A stretch of DNA of 64,000 bases from positions 159,140,492 to 159,204,491 of the forward strand of contig OX638368.1 in the NCBI GenBank assembly GCA_951812925.1, given 5' to 3'. The notes below the pieces were generated by a model. It saw only the letters and a list, made by a program, of their open reading frames with translations, searched no databases and was not told where the DNA came from. Of this stretch, positions 34,055 to 45,722 are shown one piece after another; within the stretch, counting starts at the first letter, position 1; every line of letters starts with the position of its first letter. Position numbers and translations under genes: made by a program. Source of the stretch: Calliopum simillimum. Taxonomy: Eukaryota; Arthropoda; Insecta; Diptera; Lauxaniidae.

Positions 34055-34817
34055 CATCAGTATCCTTAGTTATCCTTGCTCAGAAGTGAAAAAAATCACA
34101 GTTTTGACATCTACTTAACAAAAACAGCAACAAGTAAAATTAATTTTTGTCAATGGATTAAGACAGCCGAATTTATTATCAACAATACATAATTTACCGT
34201 TTTTCAATTGGATTCCCAGTTTCTGAGTTATAAGCTTTTAAAAAAAGGATACTTCTCAATAACACACAAAGGATTTTCTGGACCGAAAAGTTAACAAACA
34301 TGGTAAGTTTTATGATTTTTATCAAAAATATATTTTATTACAAAAATTTTAAGCCCTCGCAGACTTAGATCGGATGAAAAAATAAGGCTCTATTGTAGAT
34401 TTAGTGAATGAACAGATGAAATTTTGATTCTGTTAATTTGCAAAGCAATAGTTTAGTAGGGTTATTCACTAAATCAAGCATAGAACTGTAATTTTTCATG
34501 CAATTATGGTCTGCAAGGTCTCGAAATTTTTGTAATTAAATATGTTATTGATAAAAATAATGTTACTTTTCGGTCCCGAAAAATCCTTTGTATGTTATCG
34601 AAAGATATCCTTATTTTAAACGCTTATTACTCGGAAGCTGGGAATCTAATTGAAAAACGGTAAATTATGTCTTGTTGACAATAAATTTGGCTGTTTGAAT
34701 CCATTAACAAAAATTAATTTTACTTGTCGTTTTTGTTTTATAGCTTTAAGAAGATGTCAAAACAGTGATTTTTCACTTTTGAGCAAGGAAAACTCAGGAT
34801 TCTGATGGTGTAGAAAA
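34055..34817. repeat. Long inverted repeat
   Basis: Arms from CATCAGTATCCTTAGTTATC-like sequence at 34056 to the complement ending near 34817, centre about 34437. Landmarks include AGTTTTGACATCTACTTAA with the complement AAGATGTCAAAACAG, and ATAATTTACCGTTTTTCAA with its complement. Flanked by copies of CCACGTTTGTGAC at 33860 and 34933. Confidence 0.7.
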
Positions 34818-35652
34818 ATTTTTGTATTAAAAACATAATTAATAGCCTTCAACTAAGCGTCTGTTTACTCAAACTTTACACAAAATATGTTTTTTTGCAG
34901 ACTGATAAAAAGTTTGTGACATTTTTGATGCGCCACGTTTGTGACATTTTTGTAGCTTATCGCTCATTGTAAAGCACGCTTTTGAGTTCAAGATTTTTCC
35001 GAAAGAATTTGGGGCCATGTATGCAAATCCTACAAAAAAATTGTTTCATTCATAAAATAAAATGTACTACCTGGGAGTGCCGAGTGCCACGTTTGTGACC
35101 ATAATTTAAAAAAAAAAAAACTGTTTTTGTTTATGAACTGCCCTATAAAACGCAAACAGATTTCTTTTTGGATGCGTGTGGACATGATGACCTTTGGGTG
35201 ATGGATAGTGATCAGAATGAATGCATATGTATTGCAATATATTGACTGAAACAGTAGAACCATGCAGTAGTAGCACCATGCTTTCAAGACATTTATTTTT
35301 CCAAAACTAGGGGACAGTTTTCAATTCGAAATTGTGCCCTCTAAAATTTATTTAAAACTGCAGATGAGCTCAGAATATTGTAGCCTTAAGTATTTACTTA
35401 ATGTGTGTAGTAACTTGTTTTCTGTTCTATTTCCGCCTTTTGGTAGTTTTTCATCGTTTTGTTTATAAAAAGTAGGGGTAGGACATACCACGTTTGTGAC
35501 ATTTGGGGTATATTTGCAAACTTTCACAGTAGACCAATAATTATTTGGTAGTAAAATTGATCCGCTCTATTAGAAAAACATAGTTTCTAACTTATAGCGT
35601 AAGTTTTTGTGAAAAAAAAGCCTACTGTATAGGTGAAATCGCCAGAGGACAC
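34818..35652. other. Intergenic sequence with CCACGTTTGTGAC motif copies
   Basis: The motif occurs at 34933, 35087 and 35488 in the same orientation. A frame at 35030-35287 (-) has no domain. No inverted partner of the motif was found, so element boundaries are unknown. Confidence 0.4.
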
Positions 35653-36693
35653 AAAAAGTACAGTTATCTGAGAATATTTCTGGCCTAGGCAACACTAATA
35701 TCAATACCTAAAATCTGGCAACACCATAATAAAGTTTGACATTTTTTAGCATAAACGTACTCACAACGTTTTGATGTACAAGTGCTATTTGTTTCGTTTA
35801 CAGTGAGTTAAGAAAATTAATTTTTCCATTGATAACACTATGCAACAGCCAAATCTCCCAGTGAATGCCATTATTCATTTTATATGTAAAATGGGCTGCT
35901 GATTCCGAAAATCGCATTATTTTTTTTTATTTTGTGTCGTTTTCGAGATATCGGTCAGTTTCGGTTTTCGGACCAAAAAAAAAAGATGGTTCCATTTAAA
36001 TACAAATATCTCAAGAACCAATGTTTGTATTCAAACGTATTATATGTCATATTAAAGGTAATTACCTACAAATGATATTCACGTCACTTTTTGGTTGGAT
36101 TGTTAATTTCGGCGAAATAAATTGATTTCTAAAAAAAACATTTTTTTTTTCGAAAAAATTAACAAAAAATCAAAATCAACTGCAGATTTATACAAGAAGA
36201 AATAACTTTTTTATAATTTTTTTTTTTTTATTTTGTATCATAGACTATATATTTGTGAAGAAAATAAGATACCACTTAGAAAAATCGATGGAAAAATGCA
36301 AAACTTGTATACAATTCATTGAAAAGCTACCAAAATGCGTTTTTCCTATTTTTTTCGTTTTTTTTTGTAATAAACTGTTCGATCATTAAAACTTTTTGTT
36401 AAACACATGAGAAAATCCAAAAAATTCTTAAAGTAGGCGTTAAAAAAATATCCATGTCTCGTCGTTTTTCTCCAGCACGTCAGATTTTTTTTAATCGATT
36501 TTTGAAGTTTTTTAATCCACTGTACATGAAAAGTACAAAAATAGCGCATTCTTGTGTTAAATCGATGAATCCCTGGGGAAAAAATATTTAGTCATTTGTA
36601 GTGTAATTTAAGCGATTGATAAATTATGGGGTTTCCAACGAGAACAAACGTTTTTTACAACTAAGTGTTCATGCAAAATCGAATGTATTGGAG

Positions 36694-37605
36694 TGAGCTT
36701 GAAAAGGCGGAAAGTGGAGCTAAAATGGATCTAAAATCGGCTAATGCAGAAAGTTTCTATATTGTTTCTAGATTATAAAAATGTTAAAATTAAAATCCTA
36801 GATGCTCGTCTTCGGAAGTTATGCACATTTTTGTGTTCATGGTATCCACTTGTAAGGAAACCATATAAAATTAAAAAAATTAAGAAAAAAAAACAAAACA
36901 AACAAATATAAAAATAGTTACATTTAATGTATTTTGCAATGCTGAATCCGAATTTAGCCTTAAAATTGCTGTATCTCATACAGTTTTTGAGATATCTTAG
37001 CTTAAACAAGGAAAAAAGACAGTTTTTGCTATATTTTGACGCTATATAGCTTGAACACGGAACATTCATACGTAAAATCCGATATAATTACTTAAAGCTC
37101 TAATTTTTTTCTTTAAAACCTAATTTAAATTATGTTGATATCTTTATTTTTCTCGGAGATATCCTAACCTAAAATGTTGAAAATGTGCAAAAAACTTGTT
37201 TTTTCATTATTTCAGTCTATGAAATTTCAGAGAAACATAAAGCTATTGACATAATTTAAATGAAGTTTTAAAGAATAAAGATTAGAGCTTTGAGTAATTG
37301 TATCGGATTCTACGTATAAATGTTCCGTGTTCATGCTATATAGCGTCAAAATATAGCAAAAACGGTCTTTTTCCTTGTTTAAGCTAAGATATCTCGAAAT
37401 CCGTATGAGATACAGCAATTTTAAGGCTGGATTCGGATTTAGTATTGCAAAATACATCAAATGTAACTATTTTTATATTTGTTTGTTTTGTTTTGCTAGG
37501 ATTTTAATTTTAACATTTTTATAATCTAGAAACAATATAGAAACTTTCTGCATTAGCCGATTTTGGATCCATTTCAGCTCCACTTTCCCCCTTTTGAAGC
37601 TCACC
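36694..37605. repeat. Hairpin element inserted in the mariner transposase
   Basis: The outer arms are GAGCTTGAAAAGGCGGAAAG and its near-complement. The inner arms include TGTATTTTGCAATGCTGAAT, the GCTGTATCTCATACAG region and GACGCTATATAGCTTGAACA with its complement. The centre is near 37150. It belongs with the hairpins at 4107 and 24327. The breakpoints fall within the mariner helix-turn-helix coding region. Confidence 0.75.
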
Positions 37606-37908
37606 GTGAATGCCCAAGGATGCCTCTATCTCACGATATGTCACATGACGATCTTGCATTATCAGTTCACGCTCGGCATCAATGTTCTCTGGCATAACGG
37701 CCGTTTTTGGACGACCTATACGGAATTCGTCTTTGAGCGAGCGTCGGCCACCATTGAATTCATTAAACCAGTTTTTCACAGTGATATAGGATGGTGCTTC
37801 ATCGCCATACAAAGATTCAAGTTCATCGATGCACTACTATTGTCGTGATAATCCACGTCGAAAGTTGTGAAAAATTATCGCTCGAAAATGTTCAGGAGTT
37901 AATTCCAT
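37519..37908 (-). pseudogene. Mariner transposase, N-terminal piece
   Basis: ATG at 37908 opens MELTPEHFRAIIFHNFRRGL, followed by a stop after LSRQ. The frame then continues with YGDEAPSYITVKNWFNEFNG, RRSLKDEF, GRPKTAV and NIDAERELIMQDRHVTYREI, the paired helix-turn-helix region of mariner. It runs into the hairpin at about 37605. Better preserved than the 20570-19693 copy in this part but lacking all catalytic residues. Confidence 0.85.
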
Positions 37909-38082
37909 TTTTTTGCCAAATTGATTTTTTGAAATCCCTGTAAACAACACAAATGATGGTCGTACGTCAAAACGTTCTGAGTACGTTTATGCTAAAAAAT
38001 GTCAAACTTTATTATGGTGTTGCCAGATTTTAGCTATTGACATTAGTGTTGCCTAAGCCAGAAATTTATACCAATACTTTTT

Positions 38083-40282
38083 ATTTTACTCATAATAAAT
38101 AAATAAATTATTTTTTCTAACACTGGGTTACTTTTAAATAATTTATTTTTAGCAATTTTCTCTCCAAACTGCTGCGCAAAATGAATTTTCCACAAATGCT
38201 AAATTTTGTGTGTATTCTATGACGGGACATCATCAGTTTGGTACATAAGTAATTTATAGTTCATAACAATTTTGGTTTAAAAGTTAAACATTTTTGGTTT
38301 AGAATAACTTTATAGAAAACAAATAGTATAAAAAAGTTTATACTTTATCCCTAAACTTTTTGCTGTGTAGTAAGTACTTTTGTTTGCCAGTTGTGTCACT
38401 TTTATCAAATGCACAAATTAAATTTTGATTAACTGAAGTGCTTAAGCTAATTGTATGTTAATCACAGGTACTTAAATGGCACATAAAGTTCATTTATAAA
38501 TGTTCAATAGAAATTTATAAATATAAAGGAAAAACTTAAAATTTTCAATTGGACATTTAAAATGTATTCAAAATCAATCAAAGTACAAAAACAAAGTGAA
38601 ACAATAAAGAACAGTATTTAAGTAAGTGTCCCAAAAGGAATGCTTAATCATAATTTTTATCCCAATCTTATCATATAAGCAGTCAAGCGTGCCACTTGAA
38701 CGCCTTTTGAAGTCAAGGTCATTTTTAATTTGTTAAGAAAAAACCCCCTTAATGTTATTGTCTAGAATTGATACTCGGCACCCATCACCACCCGACAAGT
38801 GAAACTTTGTAGTTTTGGTTTATGGTTTGACATCTGCTTAAATATTGGCTCGTTCTGCGTGGTTTTGTATATATGATTACTTTTCGTTTCCTTTTTTTGC
38901 TCGACTCCTTTTTGTTTGATTTTCAATTCCCTATAAATTCAGTGCTGCAAAGTGTTATCGCTTTAGTTAAAGCAAAGAATTATGGCTTTATACTTGAACT
39001 CTGACCCATAGTGCAATACTTCTTGTAGGTATCGGTAGTCTACATATTCGCAAGAGCAGTTGCATGCTAAAACAATGAAGTACGGATGGTGGTGACTGAC
39101 GATTTGACAGCATTTAATAATAAAAAAAGGGGGGCAATAAAAAATCAAAATTTATGACAACGCACATGGTTTCTGGCATAATTAATTCACTGCTACTGAC
39201 TGCACTGTTTTTCTTTTATTTTTGCTTCATTGTCGTAGGCAATAGACAAGTTGACCGACCACGCCTTTTTAGTGTTTGATGGTCAACGCATTATTAATCA
39301 TCTTTATTTCTTATTTTATTATTGATATTTGGGAAAAAGGCATTTGAGTTTAATAAAAACTTTTATGGGTTCAATGCAATATATTCGTTATTTTAATGAT
39401 ATTCAAAGGACACTCATGCTATTGAAGATTTACAAAAATTACAAATCAAATCATAAAAGTCGTAGTTTGGATTAAATTTTCAATATGACCTCTATTGACA
39501 TTTAACGATTACTGTTTCCTATTTATTACAAGGATTTGGTTTTAAGATCTGATCTGGCATATAAAGAAAAGTTTATTTGCAACCTGCTTTCATTAACGTA
39601 TAACGCTTACCTGAAAATTAATTCTTAAAAATTTTCATGAATACTCCAAAATGAATTGTGACTGTGACAGAACTGCAGGGAACCTAGAATATTATCTTAA
39701 TATCCTGCCTAAATTGCGAGAGTTTCACGTCTTTGGAGAGAACAGAGTTTCTTCATAAATGATTGACAAAAGCATCCCATTTGTTTCTTCATCGCTTCGA
39801 ACCTTATGAGAGACTTTGATCGGAAATTCACTTTCACTTTAGTTTATTGTTGGCTTTCTGCAAAAGTATTGTGTGCCTGTTGTCGTTAGGGGTTATTTTC
39901 AAGATATGATTTTGCTGCTTCTCGTTAACTTCGATTTGCATGATTTTTTTTTGTTCACAGATTTTTTGGCTGGTGAGGTTTTAAGATATATTTTATTTCG
40001 AAATTCCCTCAGCTTCGCCCAGGTTCTTGGAAAATCTGATAACTCTAAAATCAGTTATTGGATTTGCACGATTTTTTTTTCTTTAAAAGGCATATTATCC
40101 GTTGATTTTGCAGGACAAACTCTAAATTAAAATTCCTTTCGGCTTCCCCTGGGAACCGGTAAAAAAGGTAACGCTCAAATAACGCCTCAATTTAGGTATG
40201 GCTGTTATTTATTATGAGTAACTCAAACCTTATGAGACTACACGGAGAAAAAAAAAAAAAAACAGTACGTACAACTTTATCA
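38083..40282. other. Unassigned intergenic sequence
   Basis: About 2.2 kb without a recognisable gene. Two similar stretches, about 39935-40160 and 40345-40460, share phrases such as TTTGCATGATTTTT, TTCGAAAT, TTCTTG and CAGGACAAACTCT, suggesting a diverged direct repeat continuing into the Helitron-like element. The 39873-40130 frame falls in this repeat. Confidence 0.35.
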
Positions 40283-41499
40283 TCATACTACTATAAAAAA
40301 TACAACGTCTGTTTGTCTGTGTCGCCATAACCATTCGTCCAATTTGCATGATTTTTTCTTTTTCTTTATATTCGAAATATCCTCGACTTCGTCCGGGTTC
40401 TTGAAAAATCCCATAATTCAAAAATCGGTTATCCAGGACAAACTCTTATTTGAAATGTCCCGGAATATTAAAAAAAAAACTTGCACCGGGACAAATAACA
40501 TCCGCTGGAAAATGTCCAATACAGCAATATAAAAAAGATCTGCTGAGACTGTTTGACATATATAGATGAGATTAATAGTCCGTGGGCCCGCGTGCAAAAA
40601 AAATTCATAAACACACTGCTGAGACTTCGTTTATTTAATGTTCAGGTCGAGTCGGACAAAATTTTGAGAGTGGGGAAATATGGTGGTGGGGCGCTTACCG
40701 TTCAAGCTATCACAAAAAATTTTTGAACACAACCTTGGTTTTCATTTGAATCAAAAGTTTTTAATATGTTAAAAGTATAAAAATGCTGACGGACAAAAAT
40801 TTTGAGGCGTTTGACGGGCACGCCGAATATGCCAAAGATACGACATAAAAAAATTTATTACCACAGAGATAATTTTTGCAGAATTAGTCAATAAAAATAT
40901 TCAAAATCAAGTGGTTACATTGTCGGACAAAACTTTTGGGGCGTTTGACGAGTCGGACACGCCGAATATGCCAAAGTTACGAAATAAAACAATTTATTAC
41001 CGCAGAGGCAATTTTTGCAGAATCGGTCAATAAAAATATTCAAAATCAAGTGGCAACACTGTCGGATAAAAATATTGGGGCATAACAATAGTCCCCCACT
41101 TAGTTTACCTCTCCAATGTTTCTCTCAAACATACTACCCCTTTTTTCACCCCTTAAAGGGGCTCCCATACAAAATGTTGATAAAAACATGAAAAAAAAAA
41201 AAATTCCTCATTGCCGAGAGAGGAAAAAAATGCTCACAAACCCCCATTAAATTTTCCTCCTCAACATTTTTCATGAGCATACTATTCTCTTTTTTTCACC
41301 CCTTAAGGGAGCTGCCATACAAAATTTGGACAGAATTATCAATTTTGTATGGGAGGCTCCTTAAAGGGTCGATAAAAGGGACTAGTATGTTTGAGAGAAA
41401 CATTGGAGAGGTAAACTAAGTGGGGGTCGGTGAATATTTGTTTCCTCTACCGGCAATGAGGAATTTGCCGGGCGAACGAAGTCGCTCCCGGGGAACTAG
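40283..41499 (+). mobile_element. Probable non-autonomous Helitron
   Basis: The left end TCATACTACTATAAAAAATAC, followed by a GTCTGTTTGTCTGTG phrase, resembles 5' ends of animal Helitrons. The right end has a GC-rich imperfect hairpin (GCCGGGCGAACGAAG.. then CTCCCGGGG) and finishes AACTAG followed by T, matching the CTRR-T rule. The left neighbour is A and no target duplication is seen, as expected for Helitrons. Inside are direct repeats (TTTTGGGGCGTTTGACG near 40935 with a relative near 40800) and a palindrome at about 41085-41440. No Rep/helicase coding is present. Confidence 0.55.
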
Positions 41500-42071
41500 T
41501 TTCTAATAACTTTTACAAGAATCTCAAGTCAAAATAGTGACAACTCCCCACTGAAGTAAATTTTACCTCACAGTTATATTCAATTCTGAATACATGCATG
41601 CTAGTAAATTTTTTAATGTAAAGATCAAAAAAAAAAAAAAAAAAGAAAAAATAATGAACCATTTAATGATCAAGCAAAAAAATAAAAAAAACAAGTACTT
41701 TTCATATAATGGCTTATGGCGTTGGCCCGTGTGGTCGGATCTGCTTTAAATTGGTCCTATAATTCACACACTCTATACTATTAAATCGAAAATTGAAATT
41801 ATTATAATTTATAAAGAAACCAACAGATGGCATAACCTTTCTTAAACCGAAATTCAAAGTTATGTTATTTATTTCACAATAATTACTTTCCGCATTTTTA
41901 ACTCAAAATAAAAAGTGAATTATTTATCATATTTACATTAATTTACTCCATTAATTTTTATTGTCAGTAAAATTTTAACACGCAATCCGTTTATTTTTCT
42001 CTCTTTAGCTCTCCTGCTAGTCCTCCAAGCTCACCCACATCAATTGTATTGTAATTCTACCAACAACAATA
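41500..42071 (+). promoter_or_regulatory. Upstream region and 5' leader of ELP6
   Basis: AT-rich sequence upstream of the ELP6 start. A TTTTTCTCTCTTTAG splice-acceptor-like string ends at about 42008, so the 5' untranslated region may contain an intron, with the leader from about 42009 to 42071. The start context CAACAACAATAATGG is a good fly initiation context. No TATA box was identified with confidence. Confidence 0.35.
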
Positions 42072-42854
42072 ATGGCTGCCTCTGTACTCTTTGCGTGCGG
42101 ACTTAATGAACAGAAACTGCCACCATTTGTGCACATCAGCGAGGAATCCAATATCGATGGCAGTTTCCTTATCAGCTGCATACTGGGACAACGCCTACGT
42201 ATCTCGAATGCTGGCACGCTACTTGTCTGCTTGCAACACAATTATTTGCATTACTTTAATGCTGGTATGCGACTTGGTTACAATGCAAATATCTTTCGTG
42301 GGAAAACTTTGAATGTCATCGATCCACTAAGTGAAATGGCCCGTGATTTGACTGCCTCTAAATGGCTTGTTGATGAAAGTCAAGTGACTGCTTTGCTGTT
42401 GACTGCAATACGCGAACAAATTGCTACCAACTATACGAGTCGTGTTTCCACTACGATAATTATCGATAACTTATCAATTTTACTTAATTTGGGCGCTTCA
42501 CGTGAAGATTTGCAACAATTTTGCCTTGACTTGGCAGCTTTACCGAAAGAATTCTCAAATCTAACTATTATCACCAAAATGAGTAACTGCGAAATTAACA
42601 CGGTAGTGGATCAGAATGTTGCGAAATTAGGTGATTTACGTATACGTGTGATTAAATTGAAAAGTGGTGTTTTTCGTGAGGTTGATGGTAAACTCGCTGT
42701 CGAGCGGGATGTTTGCAGCGGCGGTACTGGAGATGCCGATGATGATAATGATGGAGGCTTTCTTCAAGAAGAGACACGCAAGGAAATACTGTACAAAGTC
42801 AATGATCGTAATGTAAAGATTTTTAATCCTGGAGAAATTAGGGTCAAGGTTTAG
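42072..42854 (+). CDS. Elp6: Elongator complex protein 6 (Elp6; fly poly homologue)
   Basis: The 260-residue protein is an intact, intronless open frame. Elp6 is a RecA-fold subunit that forms a hexameric ring with Elp4 and Elp5; the Elongator holoenzyme modifies wobble uridines of tRNAs (cm5U family) and acts mainly in the cytoplasm. The N-terminal part (residues about 20-45, PFVHISEESNIDGSFLISCI) is where other RecA folds carry a Walker A loop; no GKT/S motif is present, as expected for Elp6. The segment with LLVCLQHNYLHYFNAGMRLG and, later, TIIIDNLSILLNLGA (residues about 130-145, the Walker B-like strand) are hallmarks of the family. Residues 218-230 form an acidic, Gly-rich loop that looks lineage-specific. 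The C-terminus EILYKVNDRNVKIFNPGEI is typical. The start gives the normal family length. Antisense frames at 42017-42241 and 42636-42896 are shadows. Confidence 0.93.
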   Translation: MAASVLFACGLNEQKLPPFVHISEESNIDGSFLISCILGQRLRISNAGTLLVCLQHNYLHYFNAGMRLGYNANIFRGKTLNVIDPLSEMARDLTASKWLVDESQVTALLLTAIREQIATNYTSRVSTTIIIDNLSILLNLGASREDLQQFCLDLAALPKEFSNLTIITKMSNCEINTVVDQNVAKLGDLRIRVIKLKSGVFREVDGKLAVERDVCSGGTGDADDDNDGGFLQEETRKEILYKVNDRNVKIFNPGEIRVKV

Positions 42855-42886
42855 ATTAAAAAAAAACTTTACAATTTCTGTTTGCC

Positions 42887-42892
42887 AATAAA
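42887..42892 (+). terminator. ELP6 polyadenylation signal
   Basis: AATAAA lies 33 bases after the stop codon, in the right position for 3' processing of the ELP6 transcript, and is followed by a T-rich region. Confidence 0.7.
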
Positions 42893-43175
42893 ACAATTTA
42901 AAAAATATATTTTATTTGCTTAAAAATTTTTCTTTAATTTCAAGTAGAGCTGTTTTTTTTTTTCGTGGTCCGCGGGTCTTTACTCTTCAATGACGGGCCA
43001 AAAAAGCGAGTTTTGTGCGGGCTTTGGGCCCGGGCCTAAGCCCAAAAGCCCGAAATAAGTAAAAGGCCCGCAAATCACACGAAGGTTGAGAGGCACAAAC
43101 TTAACAAGAATTCTGTTCTTACATAAAAATATGTAAAATAATGCATAAATCTGGGGCTCAGAATGACAGTGGAGT

Positions 43176-43587
43176 AAGTCAAGTCAAGTCAAGTCAAGTC
43201 AAGTCAAGTCAAGTCAAGTCAAGTCAAGTCAAGTCAAGTCAAGTCAAGTCAAGTCAAGTCAAGTCAAGTCAAGTCAAGTCAAGTCAAGTCAAGTCAAGTC
43301 AAGTCAAGTCAAGTCAAGTCAAGTCAAGTCAAGTCAAGTCAAGTCAAGTCAAGTCAAGTCAAGTCAAGTCAAGTCAAGTCAAGTCAAGTCAAGTCAAGTC
43401 AAGTCAAGTCAAGTCAAGTCAAGTCAAGTCAAGTCAAGTCAAGTCAAGTCAAGTCAAGTCAAGTCAAGTCAAGTCAAGTCAAGTCAAGTCAAGTCAAGTC
43501 AAGTCAAGTCAAGTCAAGTCAAGTCAAGTCAAGTCAAGTCAAGTCAAGTCAAGTCAAGTCAAGTCAAGTCAAGTCAAGTCAAGTCAA
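43176..43587 (+). repeat. (AAGTC)n microsatellite, about 82 perfect copies
   Basis: Uninterrupted pentanucleotide array of 412 bases. Because five is not a multiple of three, all frames read through the same 5-residue peptide period, creating an artefactual 164-residue frame (SQVKS repeated). It lies about 320 bases past the ELP6 stop. Such purity implies recent expansion, or assembly collapse or expansion of the true length. Confidence 0.98.
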
Positions 43588-44624
43588 ACAAAAAGTCTTA
43601 TTAGATCCGAGCCAAAAATTCAAATAAGCAAATAATCAATAAATTACACTTTTTTTTACATCATAGAAAAGTGTGAATGTGTAATATATGGTAGTATTGG
43701 GCCGGGCCGAAATGGTCCAATTTCACTAAAACCTTAATAACTTTTTAAAAAATCATCCGATTTTGCTAAAATTGAACTCCAAATATTTGCAATTAAATAC
43801 ACTATTGAACTAAAATATAAAAATATATATTTGTATAAGCTACTGGCTCTCGAAAACGGCCCCTAGGAAAAATAAAATAAATGCGATTTTCGGAATCAGC
43901 GACCTCGAATTAGTTTAGAAAATATGGTCTGCAAAATGTTACATTTTGGCTGTTGTCAAGTGTAATCTAGGCTTTAACACTAAGGATTCTGGGCACTATA
44001 AGTACAAAAGTACCATCGTAAAGTGAACATGTACATACATAAATTCAAAGAGCAAACAAAAAAAAAAAATCAACTGAGGCTTTCCTAATAACATGGTACT
44101 CGCATATACACACATATTTAAAAATCAAATAAAGGATTATAAATTTCCGTATTGAATGTGTATTGCTTTGTTTTTGCATGAATGCAGTGATTTGTATAAA
44201 TTTTTTTTGTCTGAAATTTGCTTTGCGATATGTGGGAGAGAGGATACATCCCGAGGATGAACTCTATCGCGTTTTTTGATGCACTCAATTTTGTTTTGTT
44301 AACTAGAAAAAATCAGGAAAAATATTTTCCGAAATTTTCAGTCAATTGGCCACCTCCATTATTGAAATTAAAAAAAGAAAAAAAAAGACATATAACGTCC
44401 ACCCTAATATAACATACATATTTTGTAACTAATAAAGTGGTTTAGTTTTTTTTTGAAATTGAAATACACACGGTGAAGTCAGTAAAGCACTCGTGGAAAT
44501 TTCCATTTTTATGCAAATCCCAAAAGCAATAACAACAAATTTAAAAAAAAAAATTTAGAATCTGTGGTTGAAATCCGAAAAAGGCATAATATACTTACGT
44601 AATCTAAAAAAAATAAAACTTTCT
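43588..44624. other. Intergenic sequence with hairpin-family relic
   Basis: At 43888-43920 the phrase GATTTTCGGAATCAGCGACC is an inverted relic of the repeat seen at 26213-26660. The frame at 44218-44412 has no recognised domain. Confidence 0.4.
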
Positions 44625-45410
44625 TTGTCAAGTGAACTACCCCACCCTTCCATCGCAGTTTTTCAGATAAAAAGGCTTATACTGGCTTAGAACTTTCGTT
44701 AAAAGATTTACTTCACAATGCCGGGAATCAACAATTGAGTCAATATATAAGCATGTTTTTTGCTCATAAGTTTTTTTTCTTAATAGAATGGATACCCATG
44801 CTTGCTTGAAAAATAAAGATTATATTCTTGAAAAAATTTTGGCGATAAGAAATGTGTACATTTGTTGTAGTATAGATAATTTTCGGTTCCGAATATCGAT
44901 TTTGCGATTTTCAATATCGCGGGCGGAAAAATAATTTTTTACTCGATAGCAAAGCATCTTACGAAAATAGTGTATAAGATATAAAATGCTTAGAATCGCC
45001 CAAAGTATACGTGAGTATTTTTTCAGAATTTTTGGAAATTTGTTATTGACCAATTTTTGAAATATTATCAAATGTCTCAAAAAACTATGCTTTGGGCGAT
45101 TCTTATGCACCTTTTTCGTAAGATGCCTGACTTTCCTGCAAAAAGATCGTTTTTCCAACTGTTTAATTAAAAAAAGTAAAAAATCGATTTTCGGAACCGA
45201 ACATTATGTATACATCAAAAAAAAATAAATAAAATGTATAATTTTTAACGCCAAAATTTTTCCAAGTACATAATCTTTATTTTTAAAGCAAACATGGGTA
45301 TCCATTCTATGAAGAAAAATAAGTTATGAGCAAAAAACATGTTTTTATATTGACCCAATTGTTGAATCCCTATGGAAAGGTGAGATGGTTCACTTGACAA
45401 AGAATGACCT
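44625..45410. repeat. Long inverted repeat
   Basis: Left arm TTTCTTTGTCAAGTGAAC (44621) pairs with GTTCACTTGACAAAGAAT (about 45388). Inner landmarks are AATGGATACCCATGCTTGC with the complement near 45300, and TTTCGGTTCCGAATATCGAT with GATTTTCGGAACCGAA near 45185. Centre about 45012. The open frames on the minus strand at 44820-45511 are products of the palindrome. Confidence 0.7.
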
Positions 45411-45722
45411 ATATGGTTAACCAGAGACAGAAGAACAAAAAACTTCGCAGTATTTCTGGCTTGTGGCATTAAAATCAATAGTTTATCTTTACAAAAAATT
45501 TGCAGTGGCAAGGCACTTTTTCGATTTCGGCCAATTTTTGCCCATTAAAAAGCATTGATAGTCAGTAGTTGTGTAACAAATTTCATCAAAATATCTTATA
45601 CGGTTCAAAAGATAAGACCAAACTAAATAAAAAGTTTAGGGCGGTGCCACTTCTCTAAGTATATACTAAGGACTGCCCCAGAAAAATTTGATACTTTTAT
45701 TTTTTAAGATTATGATTTACCT

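Larger units (their letters stand above)
35653..38082 (-). mobile_element. Composite mariner element with foreign interior
   Basis: Inverted ends AAAAAGTA...ATTTCTGGC, with inner GGCAACACTAATATCAATAC and ACCATAATAAAGTTTGACAT, match the element at 19631. Internally only the transposase N-terminal part (37519-37908) and an 85-base piece (36610-36694) are mariner. The second half of the gene is replaced by about 800 bp of other sequence (35830-36600) with a copy of the 23850-23950 repeat, and a hairpin of about 0.9 kb interrupts the gene at 36694-37605. Confidence 0.7.

Noticed and set aside
43141..43635. 164-residue open frame of repeated SQVKS
   Set aside because: It is the translation of a pentanucleotide microsatellite, open in all frames; no start context or conserved sequence.
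44820..45511. Minus-strand frames of 112 and 88 residues
   Set aside because: Located in the arms of a long palindrome, no domain, AT-driven composition.
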